A stretch of 64,000 bases of DNA from Microvirga antarctica (GTDB lineage Bacteria; Pseudomonadota; Alphaproteobacteria; Rhizobiales; Beijerinckiaceae). Made by a program: the position numbers and the translations under genes. How positions within the stretch are numbered: the first letter of the stretch is position 1; each line of letters begins with the position of its first letter. Shown one piece after another: positions 18,673 through 27,415 of the stretch. The stretch is taken from the NCBI RefSeq assembly GCF_017921815.1, contig NZ_JAGEMM010000005.1, positions 186,001 to 250,000 of the forward strand, written 5' to 3'. Under the pieces are notes generated by a model, which saw only the letters and a program-made list of their open reading frames with translations, searched no databases and was not told the DNA's origin.

Positions 18673-20202
18673 ATGATGAGCTCCATCACCCTGCGCAATG
18701 TGACCGTTCTGGCGCAAGCGCCCCTCTTCCGCGACCTCACCCTCACGATCAGCCCCCGCGACAGGATCGGCCTGGTGGCCGGCAACGGCGCGGGCAAGAC
18801 CACGCTTCTGAAGTGCCTCGCCGGCCTGATGGAGCCCACGCAAGGGGAGATCGTGCGTCCCCGCGGCATGCGGGTCGGCCTCGTCGAACAGGACATGCCG
18901 GACGATTTGCGCGCCCTGTCTCTCCATGACGCCGTGCTGCGCGCGCTCCCTCCCGCCGAGCGCGATGACGGGGGCTGGCGGGTCGATATGGTGCTGGACG
19001 AATTCGAGACGCCGGATTCCCTGCGCATTCTGCCGCTCGAGCACCTCAGCGGCGGCTGGCAGCGCCTCGCGCTGATCGCCCGCGCGTGGATCGCCGAGCC
19101 CGACGCGCTTCTGCTCGACGAGCCCACCAATCATCTCGACCTCGCCAAGCTGATCTTGCTGGAACGCTGGCTTGCCAGCAGCCGACCGATCCCGATCGTG
19201 ATCGCCAGTCACGACCGCACGTTTCTCGATGCCTGCACGACGCGCACGCTTTTCCTGCGGCCAGACAGCTCGGTCGTCTTCCAGCACCCCTATGGCCGCG
19301 CCCGGGCGCTGCTGGCGGAGCATGATGCGGCGGCGGAACGGATCCTCGACAAGGATCGTCGCGAATTGCGGCGCTTGCGGCACAATGCCGGCGAATTGCG
19401 CAATATCGGGGTCAATAGCGGCAGCGATCTGCTGCTCAAAAAGTCCAAGCAGCTCGCCGGCCGGGCCGACGCCATCGAGGAAGGGCTTCAGGCGGTCCAT
19501 CAGGAGCGCAGCGGCGAAATCAGGCTCGGGAATCGCGGCACGCACACCCGCGTGCTGGTGACCCTTGAAGATGTGACCGTGCGCAAGCCTCCCGGCGAAC
19601 CCCTGTTCGCCATTCCCAAACTCACCGTCGCCCAGGGCGACCGGATCGTGGTCCTGGGCCATAATGGCGTCGGCAAATCCCAGTTCCTGCGCCTGCTCCA
19701 GCGCGCCATGAGCCAGGCCGAGGATCTGCCGGGAATCAAGGTCAGCCCTACGGTGGTCATGGGCGCGACCGATCAGGACATGTCGCAGCTTCCGCCGAAG
19801 GCCACGCCGCACGATTTCATCCTGTCGACCTTCCGCCTTGGCGACCAGCGCAGCGTGGGGCTTCTCGCGGGAGCGGGCTTTCCCATCGAGACGCAGCAGC
19901 GGCCGATCGCCAGGATGTCGCCGGGCCAGAAGGCCCGCCTCGGGCTGCTCGCCCTGCGGTTGACCGAGCCCAATCTCTACCTGCTCGACGAGCCCACCAA
20001 CCACGTGGACATCCCGGGCCGCGAGCAGCTCGAGACGGAGCTGCTGGCCTCGGACGCCACCTGCCTGGTGATCTCCCACGACCGCAGTTTCGTCAAAGCC
20101 GTCGGCACCCGGTTTCTGCTCGTGGACGGCAAGCGCATCCGGGAGATCGACGGCCCGGAGGCCTTCTACGCCACCGTCGCGGGGCAGGCGGCCGCGCCCT
20201 GA
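18673..20202 (+). CDS. ABC-F family ATPase (ribosome-associated, no membrane domain)
   Basis: ABC-F proteins carry two nucleotide-binding domains, bind the ribosomal E site, and act as translation factors or antibiotic-resistance factors. In this 509-residue protein domain 1 has Walker A GNGAGKTT (37-44), signature LSGGWQ and Walker B ALLLDEPTNHLD. Domain 2 has Walker A GHNGVGKS, a degenerate signature MSPGQKA and YLLDEPTNHVD. The interdomain linker (about residues 205-285) is arginine-rich and helical, like the P-site tRNA-interacting motif. It has no transmembrane segments. Subfamily (Uup, EttA or resistance type) is not certain. The leader with its own promoter argues for inducible expression. 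Confidence 0.88.
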   Translation: MMSSITLRNVTVLAQAPLFRDLTLTISPRDRIGLVAGNGAGKTTLLKCLAGLMEPTQGEIVRPRGMRVGLVEQDMPDDLRALSLHDAVLRALPPAERDDGGWRVDMVLDEFETPDSLRILPLEHLSGGWQRLALIARAWIAEPDALLLDEPTNHLDLAKLILLERWLASSRPIPIVIASHDRTFLDACTTRTLFLRPDSSVVFQHPYGRARALLAEHDAAAERILDKDRRELRRLRHNAGELRNIGVNSGSDLLLKKSKQLAGRADAIEEGLQAVHQERSGEIRLGNRGTHTRVLVTLEDVTVRKPPGEPLFAIPKLTVAQGDRIVVLGHNGVGKSQFLRLLQRAMSQAEDLPGIKVSPTVVMGATDQDMSQLPPKATPHDFILSTFRLGDQRSVGLLAGAGFPIETQQRPIARMSPGQKARLGLLALRLTEPNLYLLDEPTNHVDIPGREQLETELLASDATCLVISHDRSFVKAVGTRFLLVDGKRIREIDGPEAFYATVAGQAAAP

Positions 20203-20206
20203 CGGC

Positions 20207-20740
20207 TCAGCCGACGATGACGAGCGTCGTGCGCGGGCCGATCCGCTCCAGAAGCCGCCCGATCATTCGGGGCTCCACCGCGACGCAGCCCTCGGTGGGC
20301 GGAAATCCCGGCCGAGCCACATGGAGAAAGATGGCGCTGCCGTGGCCGCGGATGACGGGGCCGCGGTTCCAGCCGATATCGACCACGATGTCGTAGAGCC
20401 CATCGTCGCGCCACATCCGCTCATGAGAGGTCGCGCAGGGGATAGGCACCGGCTGGTTGTAGCGCCGGTCGCGCGGGTCGTCCGACCAGCCGTCCTGCGG
20501 GCCGATTCGGCTCAGCGGCAGGCCGCTGCGGGGCCGAACCATGCGGTCGCCGCGATAGAAGGCCTGCAGAAGCGGGAAGCGGCCGGCCGGGGTGACGCCG
20601 TCGCCCTCGCGCTTGCCACGGCGAATGCCCCCGCGCCCGATCGCGCAGGGAATCGAGAGGTTGCCTGCCACCAGTCGGCCCTTTTTGGGGTCGAGGGGCG
20701 AGCGGTAAACCCGAAGGGTGTTGACGGTGGAACGGATCAT
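20207..20740 (-). CDS. L,D-transpeptidase family protein (YkuD domain)
   Basis: YkuD enzymes make or use L,D cross-links in peptidoglycan or attach proteins to it. The 177-residue protein contains the catalytic pattern: H140 in SAIFLHVARP and the cysteine in TEGCVAV (C152), at normal spacing. I see no clear signal peptide; the N-terminus (MIRSTVNTLRVYRSP) is only weakly hydrophobic. Export is therefore uncertain, which is common for this short alphaproteobacterial subgroup. It converges on the ABC-F gene (gap of four bases) and is divergent from the response regulator gene, with which it often neighbours in Hyphomicrobiales. Confidence 0.87.
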   Translation of the reverse strand: MIRSTVNTLRVYRSPLDPKKGRLVAGNLSIPCAIGRGGIRRGKREGDGVTPAGRFPLLQAFYRGDRMVRPRSGLPLSRIGPQDGWSDDPRDRRYNQPVPIPCATSHERMWRDDGLYDIVVDIGWNRGPVIRGHGSAIFLHVARPGFPPTEGCVAVEPRMIGRLLERIGPRTTLVIVG

Positions 20741-20855
20741 GAGCAGTGGAAGGGCAAAGCCAGCCCCTTGTTGTCAAGGTCAGAGCGACTACTCTATCGT
20801 TGTGCGCGGAATCTCGAAACCGGTTCAGCGTTTTTACCGTCATGAAGGGTTTGAG

Positions 20856-21542
20856 ATGTCGAATGCCAGCCGCCTCCTCGTCGTGGACGACGATCAGGAC
20901 CTGCGCGACACCCTCGTCGAACAGCTCGGGCTCTATGACGAGTTCCAGATCGCGACCGCCGAGACCGCCGCCGGCGCTCTCCAGGCGGTCAAGGGCGACC
21001 GCATCGACCTGGCCATCATGGATGTGGGCCTGCCCGACATGGACGGCCGCGACGCCGTCAAGCAGATGCGCCGGGACGGCTTCCGCAGCCCGATCATCAT
21101 GCTGACCGGCCAGGGCTCGGAAAACGACACCGTCATGGGCCTCGAGGCCGGCGCCAACGATTACGTGGTGAAACCCTTCAAATTCGCCGTGCTGCTCGCC
21201 CGCATCCGCGCCCAGCTGCGGCAATACGAGGCGAGCGAGGACGCGGTCTTCCAGATCGGTCCCTACACGTTTCGGCCTGGCTCCAAGCTCCTGACCAACG
21301 ACAAGGGCTCCAAGCTCAAGCTGACCGAGAAGGAAACGGCGATCCTGCGCTATCTCTACCGCGCCGGGCAGACCGTGGTGGGGCGCGAGACCCTGCTGGC
21401 CGAGGTGTGGGGCTACAATTCCAACGTCACCACCCACACGCTGGAAACCCACATCTATCGCCTGCGCCAGAAAATCGAGACCGATCCCTCCAAGGCCAGC
21501 ATTCTCGTGACGGAGCCCGGCGGCTATAAGCTGATTCCATAA
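20856..21542 (+). CDS. OmpR/PhoB-family response regulator (CenR-like)
   Basis: This is a two-domain transcriptional regulator of 228 residues. The receiver domain (1-118) has the acidic pocket DDD at 11-13, the phospho-acceptor aspartate in IMDVGLPD (D56), the conserved T in MLTGQ and K in VVKPF. The winged-helix DNA-binding domain (about 125-228) ends in TEPGGYKLIP. No histidine kinase gene is adjacent. It resembles the CenR group, which controls cell-envelope functions in alphaproteobacteria, and the neighbouring L,D-transpeptidase gene is compatible, but the name is a guess. Its stop overlaps the start of the cNMP-binding gene (TAATG). Confidence 0.9.
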   Translation: MSNASRLLVVDDDQDLRDTLVEQLGLYDEFQIATAETAAGALQAVKGDRIDLAIMDVGLPDMDGRDAVKQMRRDGFRSPIIMLTGQGSENDTVMGLEAGANDYVVKPFKFAVLLARIRAQLRQYEASEDAVFQIGPYTFRPGSKLLTNDKGSKLKLTEKETAILRYLYRAGQTVVGRETLLAEVWGYNSNVTTHTLETHIYRLRQKIETDPSKASILVTEPGGYKLIP

Positions 21543-22000
21543 TGGCTCTGGACGACGACATCGCGATCCTGACGGCCGCACCGCTCTTCACCCTGCTCGA
21601 TCGGGATGCGTTGCGGCTGGTGGCGTTCGCGGCCGAAAGCCGGCAGCTGCGCGCCGGCGACATGCTGTTTCGCAAGGGCGATAAATCCGATGGCGGCTAC
21701 GTGGTCAGCCGCGGCGCGGTGGCCCTCGACGCGCAGGATGACGGATCGCCCGCCACCTTCATCGCCGGCCCCGGCGCAGTGATCGGACGGGCGGCGCTCT
21801 TCACCCGGATCGACCGGCCGGCCACTGCCACCGCCCGTGAGCCCTCCACCGTCATCCGCGTCTCGCCCAGCCTCATGCGCCGGGTGCTCGAAGAATTCCC
21901 GCAGGCGGCTTTGGCCCTGCAGGGCGCCATGGCCGAGGAACTGGGCCGCCTCAACGACAGCCTGGAGCAGGTGCGGCAGAAGTTGATGGCGATCAAGTAG
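21542..22000 (+). CDS. cyclic nucleotide-binding domain protein without a DNA-binding domain
   Basis: The 152-residue protein is a single cNMP-binding beta-barrel. It starts APLFTLLDRDALRLVAF and has the GDMLFRKGDKSDGGYVVSRG strands and an IGRAALFT segment in the position of the phosphate-binding cassette. It ends with a helix rich in E, L and Q (EELGRLNDSLEQVRQKL) that could form a coiled coil. There is no helix-turn-helix, so it is not a Crp/Fnr regulator by itself. It overlaps the response regulator gene by one base, so the two are translated together and may act in the same pathway. Confidence 0.83.
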   Translation: MALDDDIAILTAAPLFTLLDRDALRLVAFAAESRQLRAGDMLFRKGDKSDGGYVVSRGAVALDAQDDGSPATFIAGPGAVIGRAALFTRIDRPATATAREPSTVIRVSPSLMRRVLEEFPQAALALQGAMAEELGRLNDSLEQVRQKLMAIK

Positions 22001-22160
22001 ACAGCGCGTTGCCGCAAGTCCGAGACAGGGTTCGGCGGCCTTAGCCTAAAGAGCATCAAGAGGCGGATGTTTTTTGCGTCGTTAAAGCCGCCTGGTCGCT
22101 CCGATGACACAGGGCAGGGCAGGTCCGCTGCCCAATGGTCAGCCGCCGCGCGGCGGAATC

Positions 22161-22973
22161 TCACAATTCCAGCGTCACCGTCACCGGCACATGATCCGAG
22201 GGCCGTTCCCAGCCGCGGGTTTCGCGGCTGATGTCCATGGCCCGCAGGGTGGAGCCGAGATCGCCCGACAGCCAGATGTGGTCGAGCCTGCGGCCCTTGT
22301 TGGCCGAAGCCCAATCGGGCGAGCGGTAGCTCCACCACGAAAAGATCTTCTCGGGCTCAGGATGGAGCTGGCGCATGGCGTCGACCCATCCGGCCTCATT
22401 GCGCAGGGTCTCGAGGGCCTGCGTCTCGACGGGCGTGTGGCTGACGACATCGAGGAGCTGCTTGTGGCTCCAGACATCATGTGCGAGGGGCGCGACGTTG
22501 AGGTCGCCGACGAGAATCGCCGGGGCTCCTGTGGGGTTGGACCGTCCGCCCCAGGCGCGCAGCTCCTCCATGAATTGCAGCTTGTGCTTGAACTTCTCGT
22601 TCAGGGCGGGATCGGGAATATCGCCGCCGGCCGGCACATAGAAGTTGTGGATGGTGATGCCGGATGCGCCCTTGGCCTGGGTCAGCGTCACGGTGATATG
22701 GCGGGCATCCGCCTTCCCGCACATCTCCATCACGCTGGTGGCGGAGAACGGGTAGCGCGACAGGATGGCGACGCCATTATAGCCCTTCTGGCCCATATGG
22801 ACGACGAACGGATAGCCGAAGCTCTGGAGCGCCTTCAAGGGAAAGACGTCGTTGGGACACTTGGTTTCCTGCAGGCACAAGACGTCCGGCCGCCGTTCCT
22901 CGAGGAAGCGGCGCACCTGCTCGATGCGCAGGCGGACGGAATTGATGTTCCAGGTCGAAACGGTGAGGTTCAC
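22161..22973 (-). CDS. xthA: exodeoxyribonuclease III (AP endonuclease)
   Basis: XthA cleaves at abasic sites and degrades DNA from 3' ends in base-excision repair. The 270-residue protein has the family motifs in order: TWNINSVR at the N-terminus, LCLQETKC with the metal-binding glutamate, YNGVAILSR, VGDLNVAP with the catalytic DxN pair, and the C-terminal LDHIW and SDHVPV with the catalytic histidine. Length and motif order are normal. The open 165-bp and 160-bp gaps on either side show no gene. Confidence 0.95.
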   Translation of the reverse strand: MNLTVSTWNINSVRLRIEQVRRFLEERRPDVLCLQETKCPNDVFPLKALQSFGYPFVVHMGQKGYNGVAILSRYPFSATSVMEMCGKADARHITVTLTQAKGASGITIHNFYVPAGGDIPDPALNEKFKHKLQFMEELRAWGGRSNPTGAPAILVGDLNVAPLAHDVWSHKQLLDVVSHTPVETQALETLRNEAGWVDAMRQLHPEPEKIFSWWSYRSPDWASANKGRRLDHIWLSGDLGSTLRAMDISRETRGWERPSDHVPVTVTLEL

Positions 22974-23138
22974 GGATGCGGTCCAGCGGCGGGACTCTCC
23001 GGCTACGACAGAATGTCCTTCGAGGGAAGGGACCCGGTCATGCGGACTTTCCGATGGGATTCAAACGCTGGTTCGAAACGCCCGACAGGGGGGGGGGCGC
23101 GTCACCGTGCGGGCACGTCGTCGCCTGGCCCGAAAAGC

Positions 23139-24131
23139 CTACCGGCTGCTGCCGATGGTGGGGGCGTTGGGAATGCGGAACAGCGCCTGGTCGATGCTCT
23201 TGCGGCGGTCGGCCTTGTTCAGCGTCACAACGGTCTGGAACCCCTGCGGGTCGACGATCCGCCACTGGGTGAGGGTCTGAATCTCAGGATCGAAATACAG
23301 GGTAATGCGTGACGTCCCGCCGAGGGTGGAGCTGTCTTCGAGGTTGAGCCGCACGGAATTCGGCTCGCTCGTGATCCCCGTGATGGCGATGTCGCTGCCC
23401 AGATTGACCCGTTCGCGCAGGAGGAACTTCAGCGGCGTCTGCTGGATGAAATACATGTCCTGCGTCAGCAGCTTCTTGTCGCGGACCGCCACCGATGTGC
23501 CGTCCGCGATCACCTCGAGGGTCGCGGGCGGATCGTATTCGAAACGGATCTTGCCGGGGCGCTGCAGATAGAGCGTCCCGCCGAGCCGGCGTCCATCGCC
23601 GCCGACCTGGGTGAAATCCGCCACCATGGTGGACAGGCCGGTGAAATAGGCGTTCGCCCGGTCGACGACCTCGCGGTTCGAGAGTTGCTGCTGCACCTTG
23701 GCCACCACGACCGGCCCGGCTGCGGCCGTGACCACGGGTTTAGGCGCAATCACGATGGGTCCGTCGGCAGGCTTGGCCTCGCTTGTGTCCTTGGGCAGAG
23801 TGACGGGCTTCAGCGAGGCTTCCCGGACAGGCTGGGGCGGCAACGGCGCGGAGGCCGGCAGCGCCTTTGCGATCTCCCGGTCGATGCCGGCCGGCGGCTC
23901 AACGGGCTCGGCTGCGGCCACAACCGGCTCCTCGCGGCGGAACGTCGCGGTGGGAAGAGGCGCGGCAGACAGATTGAACCCTTCGGCGATGGAGGCGATC
24001 GTTGCCGGCGCGAGCGGCGCCTTGGGCGGGTGAAAGAGATCCATGGGCACCCCCTGCGCGCCGGCCGCAGACGTTCCGGCCCCGAGAAGGGCCAGGAGGG
24101 TCGTGGCGGTGGCAAGGCTCGAGAGGCGCAT
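23139..24131 (-). CDS. lolA: outer-membrane lipoprotein carrier protein LolA family, with long N-terminal extension
   Basis: LolA carries lipoproteins across the periplasm from LolCDE to the outer membrane. The LolA fold is in the last 185 residues: FTGLSTMVADFTQVGGDG, LYLQRPGKIRFEYDPP, then the DMYFIQQTPLKFLL segment. A signal peptide covers residues 1-26 and ends AGAQG. Between them lie about 120 Ala/Pro-rich residues not present in typical 200-residue LolA proteins; such extensions are seen in Hyphomicrobiales. I use the ATG at 24131; a TTG two codons upstream is possible. It lies downstream of ftsK in the same direction, the usual ftsK-lolA pairing. Confidence 0.88.
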   Translation of the reverse strand: MRLSSLATATTLLALLGAGTSAAGAQGVPMDLFHPPKAPLAPATIASIAEGFNLSAAPLPTATFRREEPVVAAAEPVEPPAGIDREIAKALPASAPLPPQPVREASLKPVTLPKDTSEAKPADGPIVIAPKPVVTAAAGPVVVAKVQQQLSNREVVDRANAYFTGLSTMVADFTQVGGDGRRLGGTLYLQRPGKIRFEYDPPATLEVIADGTSVAVRDKKLLTQDMYFIQQTPLKFLLRERVNLGSDIAITGITSEPNSVRLNLEDSSTLGGTSRITLYFDPEIQTLTQWRIVDPQGFQTVVTLNKADRRKSIDQALFRIPNAPTIGSSR

Positions 24132-24276
24132 TCGCAAGAGGCTCCGGCTATCAGTCAGGGTGATGCGGCACTGTACAACCGCATGTGGCTAATCGATGAC
24201 GCGACGCCAAGGTTCCTGGCCAAGGTTCCGGAACGCGCTGGGGCGGAACCAATCGTCACAGGCGCAGGCCCCATGC

Positions 24277-26847
24277 TTACTCCTCCACGTCCACGCTTTC
24301 GATCAGGATCTCGCGCTTGCCCGCATGGTTGGCGGCCCCCACGATGCCTTCCTTCTCCATGCGCTCCATGAGAGAGGCGGCGCGGTTGTAGCCGATCTGC
24401 AGGCGGCGCTGGATGTAGGAGGTCGAGGCCTTCTTGTCGCGCAGGATGACGGCGATGGCCTGGTCGTAGAGATCCCCCGACGGCGCGCCGAAATCGCCCT
24501 GGTCGAACACCGCCGTGTCGGCTGCGGCCTCTTCCTCGTCGGCGGTGACCGCCTCGAGATATTGGGGCCTCCCCTGCCGCTTGAGGTGGGCCACGACCTT
24601 CTCGACCTCCTCGTCGGAGCAGAACGGCCCGTGCACGCGGGTGATGCGGCCGCCGCCCGCCATGTAGAGCATGTCGCCCTGGCCGAGGAGCTGTTCGGCC
24701 CCCATCTCGCCCAGAATCGTCCGGCTGTCGATCTTGGAGGTGACCTGGAAGGAAATCCGGGTCGGGAAGTTCGCCTTGATGGTGCCGGTGATGACATCCA
24801 CCGATGGGCGCTGGGTCGCCAGCACCACATGGATGCCGGCGGCGCGCGCCATCTGGGCCAGCCGCTGGATCGCGCCCTCGATCTCCTTGCCGGCCACCAT
24901 CATCAGGTCGGCCATCTCGTCGACGATGACCACGATGTAGGGCAGCGGCTCGAGATCCATGACCTCGTCCTCGTAAACCGCCTGGCCGGTTTCCTTCTCG
25001 AACCCGGTCTGGACCGTGCGGGTGATGACCTCGCCGCGGGCCTTGGCCTCCGACACCCGCACGTTGAAGCCGTCGATGCTGCGCACGCCGAGCTTCGACA
25101 TCTTCTTGTAGCGGTCCTCCATCTCGCGCACCGCCCATTTCAACGCCACCACGGCCTTTTTGGGATCGGTGACGACGGGGGTGAGCAGGTGGGGGATGCC
25201 GTCATAGACGGACAATTCCAGCATCTTGGGATCGACCATGATCAGCCGGCATTCCTCCGGCTTCAGCCGGTAGAGCAGCGAGAGGATCATGGTGTTGATG
25301 GCGACCGACTTGCCCGAGCCGGTGGTGCCGGCGACCAGCAGATGCGGCATGCGGGCGAGATCGGCGATCACCGGTTCGCCCCCGATGGTCTTGCCGAGGC
25401 ACAGGGCCAGCTTCTGCTTGGTGTTCTCGAAATCCTGGCTCGCCAGCAATTCGCGCAGGAACACGGTCTCGCGCTTGTGGTTGGGGAGCTCGATCCCGAT
25501 GGCGTTGCGGCCCTGGACGACGGCCACACGGGCCGAGATCGCGCTCATGGACCGGGCGATGTCGTCGGCGAGCGAGATCACCCGCGACGACTTGGTGCCA
25601 GGCGCGGGCTCGAGTTCGTAAAGCGTGACCACCGGTCCCGGCCGCACATTGATGATCTCGCCCTTGACGCCGAAATCCTCGAGCGTCCCTTCCAGCAGGG
25701 TGGCGTTCTGTTCCAGCGCATCGGCGGAGACGATCGGACCGACCTGCTTTTTCGGTTCGGCCAGCAGGGTCAGGGCCGGCAGCTGGTAGTCACCCTCGTC
25801 CAGCAGGGAGGGCTGGGCCTCACGGGCCATGCGCTTGCCGGGCTTGGGCGCCACGGGAAGCGGGGCGACCCTGGCCGGCTGATGCTCCGGCCGCAGAACG
25901 GACGGGAGCGCATCCGCATCCCACGGCTCATCGTCCTCGTCATGGAGCGGCGCCCGCGCCGGGGCGGCCCGTCCGCGCGGCGGAGCCGCGTCCAGATGCG
26001 GTTCCCGCCGCTCGAAACCGCGCTCCATCCGGCGAGCGGGCGGGGAGGCGGCGGTCAGATCCTCAGTCTCTCCTGTGCGACGGGCCGCCGCCCAGCGCCG
26101 CGCCGCGCTGCGCAGGCTCATCACCCCATGGGCCAAAGCCCCCAGGGAGACGATGCCCCAGCCGGGCTCGTCGGGCGTCGAATCGTCGGCCTCGTCCCAG
26201 TCGGCCAGTTGTTTTCCCTTGCGCCGCGGGGCCAGCGGGTCGTCGAATTCTTCCGCCACGTCCCGGTGCGGCTCGTCGGCGAGGCCCAGCCCGCAGGCGG
26301 CGCTGAGCGACAGGATCGCCACGATGGCAAAGACAATGCCGAGCACCGCGCTGGCCGAGCCCGTGGCCATGCCGGTGATGGCCCGGGCGCCAGCCAGCAC
26401 CGCGTCACCGACGACGCCGCCAAGGCCGCTCGGGAGGGGCCAGCGATCGGTGGCGGGCATGGAGCTTGCGAGCGCCGTCGCGGTGGCCGCCCCGATGACC
26501 CAGAGGGCGAACCGCAACTGGCGCCGGCTGAGTTCGCCGGATTTCATCAACCGCCATCCCCAGACGGCGAGCGGCAGCAGGGCCGCGATGGACCCGAGGC
26601 CGAGGATCTGCATGGCGAGATCCGCCACGATGGCGCCGGGCCAGCCCAGAATGTTGCGGACGGGCGAATCGGTGGCGTTGTTGAGGCTTGGATCGTCGAC
26701 CGACCAGGTGGCGAGCGAAGCGGCGACGAGTCCTGCGACCAACAGAAGCGTCAGGCCGATGAGCTCCTGCGCACGGCGGGCCACGAAGGCCCGCAAGGCG
26801 CTTGCGAGGCCATCATAGGACGAAGAGGAACGGCGGGCGCTGCGCAT
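24277..26847 (-). CDS. ftsK: DNA translocase FtsK
   Basis: FtsK anchors at the division septum and pumps DNA to resolve chromosome dimers with XerCD. The 856-residue protein has four to five membrane helices in residues 25-200, then a polar, Arg/Pro/Asp-rich linker (about 210-370). The RecA-like motor has Walker [14 protein letters not shown] (about residue 505) and [13 protein letters not shown] as Walker B. The C-terminal gamma winged-helix domain ([15 protein letters not shown]) reads KOPS sequences. The ATG at 26847 follows a CtrA-type box by 54 bases. lolA follows downstream. Confidence 0.97.
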   Translation of the reverse strand: MRSARRSSSSYDGLASALRAFVARRAQELIGLTLLLVAGLVAASLATWSVDDPSLNNATDSPVRNILGWPGAIVADLAMQILGLGSIAALLPLAVWGWRLMKSGELSRRQLRFALWVIGAATATALASSMPATDRWPLPSGLGGVVGDAVLAGARAITGMATGSASAVLGIVFAIVAILSLSAACGLGLADEPHRDVAEEFDDPLAPRRKGKQLADWDEADDSTPDEPGWGIVSLGALAHGVMSLRSAARRWAAARRTGETEDLTAASPPARRMERGFERREPHLDAAPPRGRAAPARAPLHDEDDEPWDADALPSVLRPEHQPARVAPLPVAPKPGKRMAREAQPSLLDEGDYQLPALTLLAEPKKQVGPIVSADALEQNATLLEGTLEDFGVKGEIINVRPGPVVTLYELEPAPGTKSSRVISLADDIARSMSAISARVAVVQGRNAIGIELPNHKRETVFLRELLASQDFENTKQKLALCLGKTIGGEPVIADLARMPHLLVAGTTGSGKSVAINTMILSLLYRLKPEECRLIMVDPKMLELSVYDGIPHLLTPVVTDPKKAVVALKWAVREMEDRYKKMSKLGVRSIDGFNVRVSEAKARGEVITRTVQTGFEKETGQAVYEDEVMDLEPLPYIVVIVDEMADLMMVAGKEIEGAIQRLAQMARAAGIHVVLATQRPSVDVITGTIKANFPTRISFQVTSKIDSRTILGEMGAEQLLGQGDMLYMAGGGRITRVHGPFCSDEEVEKVVAHLKRQGRPQYLEAVTADEEEAAADTAVFDQGDFGAPSGDLYDQAIAVILRDKKASTSYIQRRLQIGYNRAASLMERMEKEGIVGAANHAGKREILIESVDVEE

Positions 26848-26900
26848 GGAGGGACCAGACGAAATCGAGAAGACCGGTCCCGATCCTAGGACGTCCGGGG

Positions 26901-26916
26901 TTAAGGGTCCTTTAAC
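26901..26916. promoter_or_regulatory. CtrA-type box between ftsK and the DUF2946-like gene
   Basis: TTAA-N7-TTAAC fits the CtrA pattern in full and lies in a wider near-palindrome (GGGTTAAGGG ... CTTTAACCC). It is 54 bases upstream of ftsK on one side and 56 bases upstream of the opposite gene on the other. Either or both could be controlled, but ftsK is the more plausible target because division genes are known CtrA targets. Confidence 0.65.
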
Positions 26917-26971
26917 CCTACGGGCGTCCGCGACGATTGACGCGCCGGGCTTGCCGGATCATGGTCCCGCC

Positions 26972-27364
26972 ATGACGATCGGGGTGTCGCAACGCGGGTG
27001 GAAACGCACGGCCATGGCCGTGGCGCTCGCCTATGCGCTGGTCCTGCAGGGCCTGTTGCTGGCGCTGGGCGGGGCCACGCACGCGCACGCGGCAGGCTCC
27101 CCGCAGACCGCCCTGTGCCTGCCGGGCGCTCAGACCGGTTCGGCAGGATCGCCGCACGAATCCGGCCAGGCCGACCACGCCCTGTGCTGCCTGCTCGGCT
27201 GCGGGGCCGTGACGGTCTCGGCCGGTCCTCCCCCGGTGGTGTCATCGCTCCGGGAGCGCCGCCCGATTCTCCTTTCTCTTGGAACGCTGCCGGCGCCCCA
27301 TGCCCTGCCGGTTGCTTCCGCCGTCCTGCCTGTCGGTTCACGCGCCCCGCCGCGCCTCGCTTGA
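26972..27364 (+). CDS. small DUF2946-like secreted protein of the copper cluster
   Basis: The 130-residue protein has an N-terminal hydrophobic helix (residues 13-33) that looks like a signal anchor or signal peptide. It then carries HAHA, ALCLPGAQ and HALCCLLGCG, the histidine/cysteine pattern of the DUF2946 family, which is often found next to copper transport genes. I chose the ATG at 26972 because the upstream part of the open frame shows no secretion signal or conservation. It precedes the YcnI-PCuAC fusion by 51 bases and is read in the same direction. Function is unknown; a role in periplasmic copper handling is inferred from the neighbours. Confidence 0.68.
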   Translation: MTIGVSQRGWKRTAMAVALAYALVLQGLLLALGGATHAHAAGSPQTALCLPGAQTGSAGSPHESGQADHALCCLLGCGAVTVSAGPPPVVSSLRERRPILLSLGTLPAPHALPVASAVLPVGSRAPPRLA

Positions 27365-27415
27365 GGCTGCCACTCCGCGCTTGAAAGACCGAACTCTCAT
27401 CAGGACCACCTTGTC

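Noticed and set aside
18434..18676. An 80-residue ORF overlapping the leader ORF in another frame
   Set aside because: It has no ribosome-binding site or motif. The 28-codon frame at 18430 has AGGAGG and fits a leader better.
24196..26889. An 897-codon open frame opposite ftsK
   Set aside because: The FtsK motifs are complete on the minus strand. The opposite frame is rich in Gly/His/Asp with no domain, a typical shadow.
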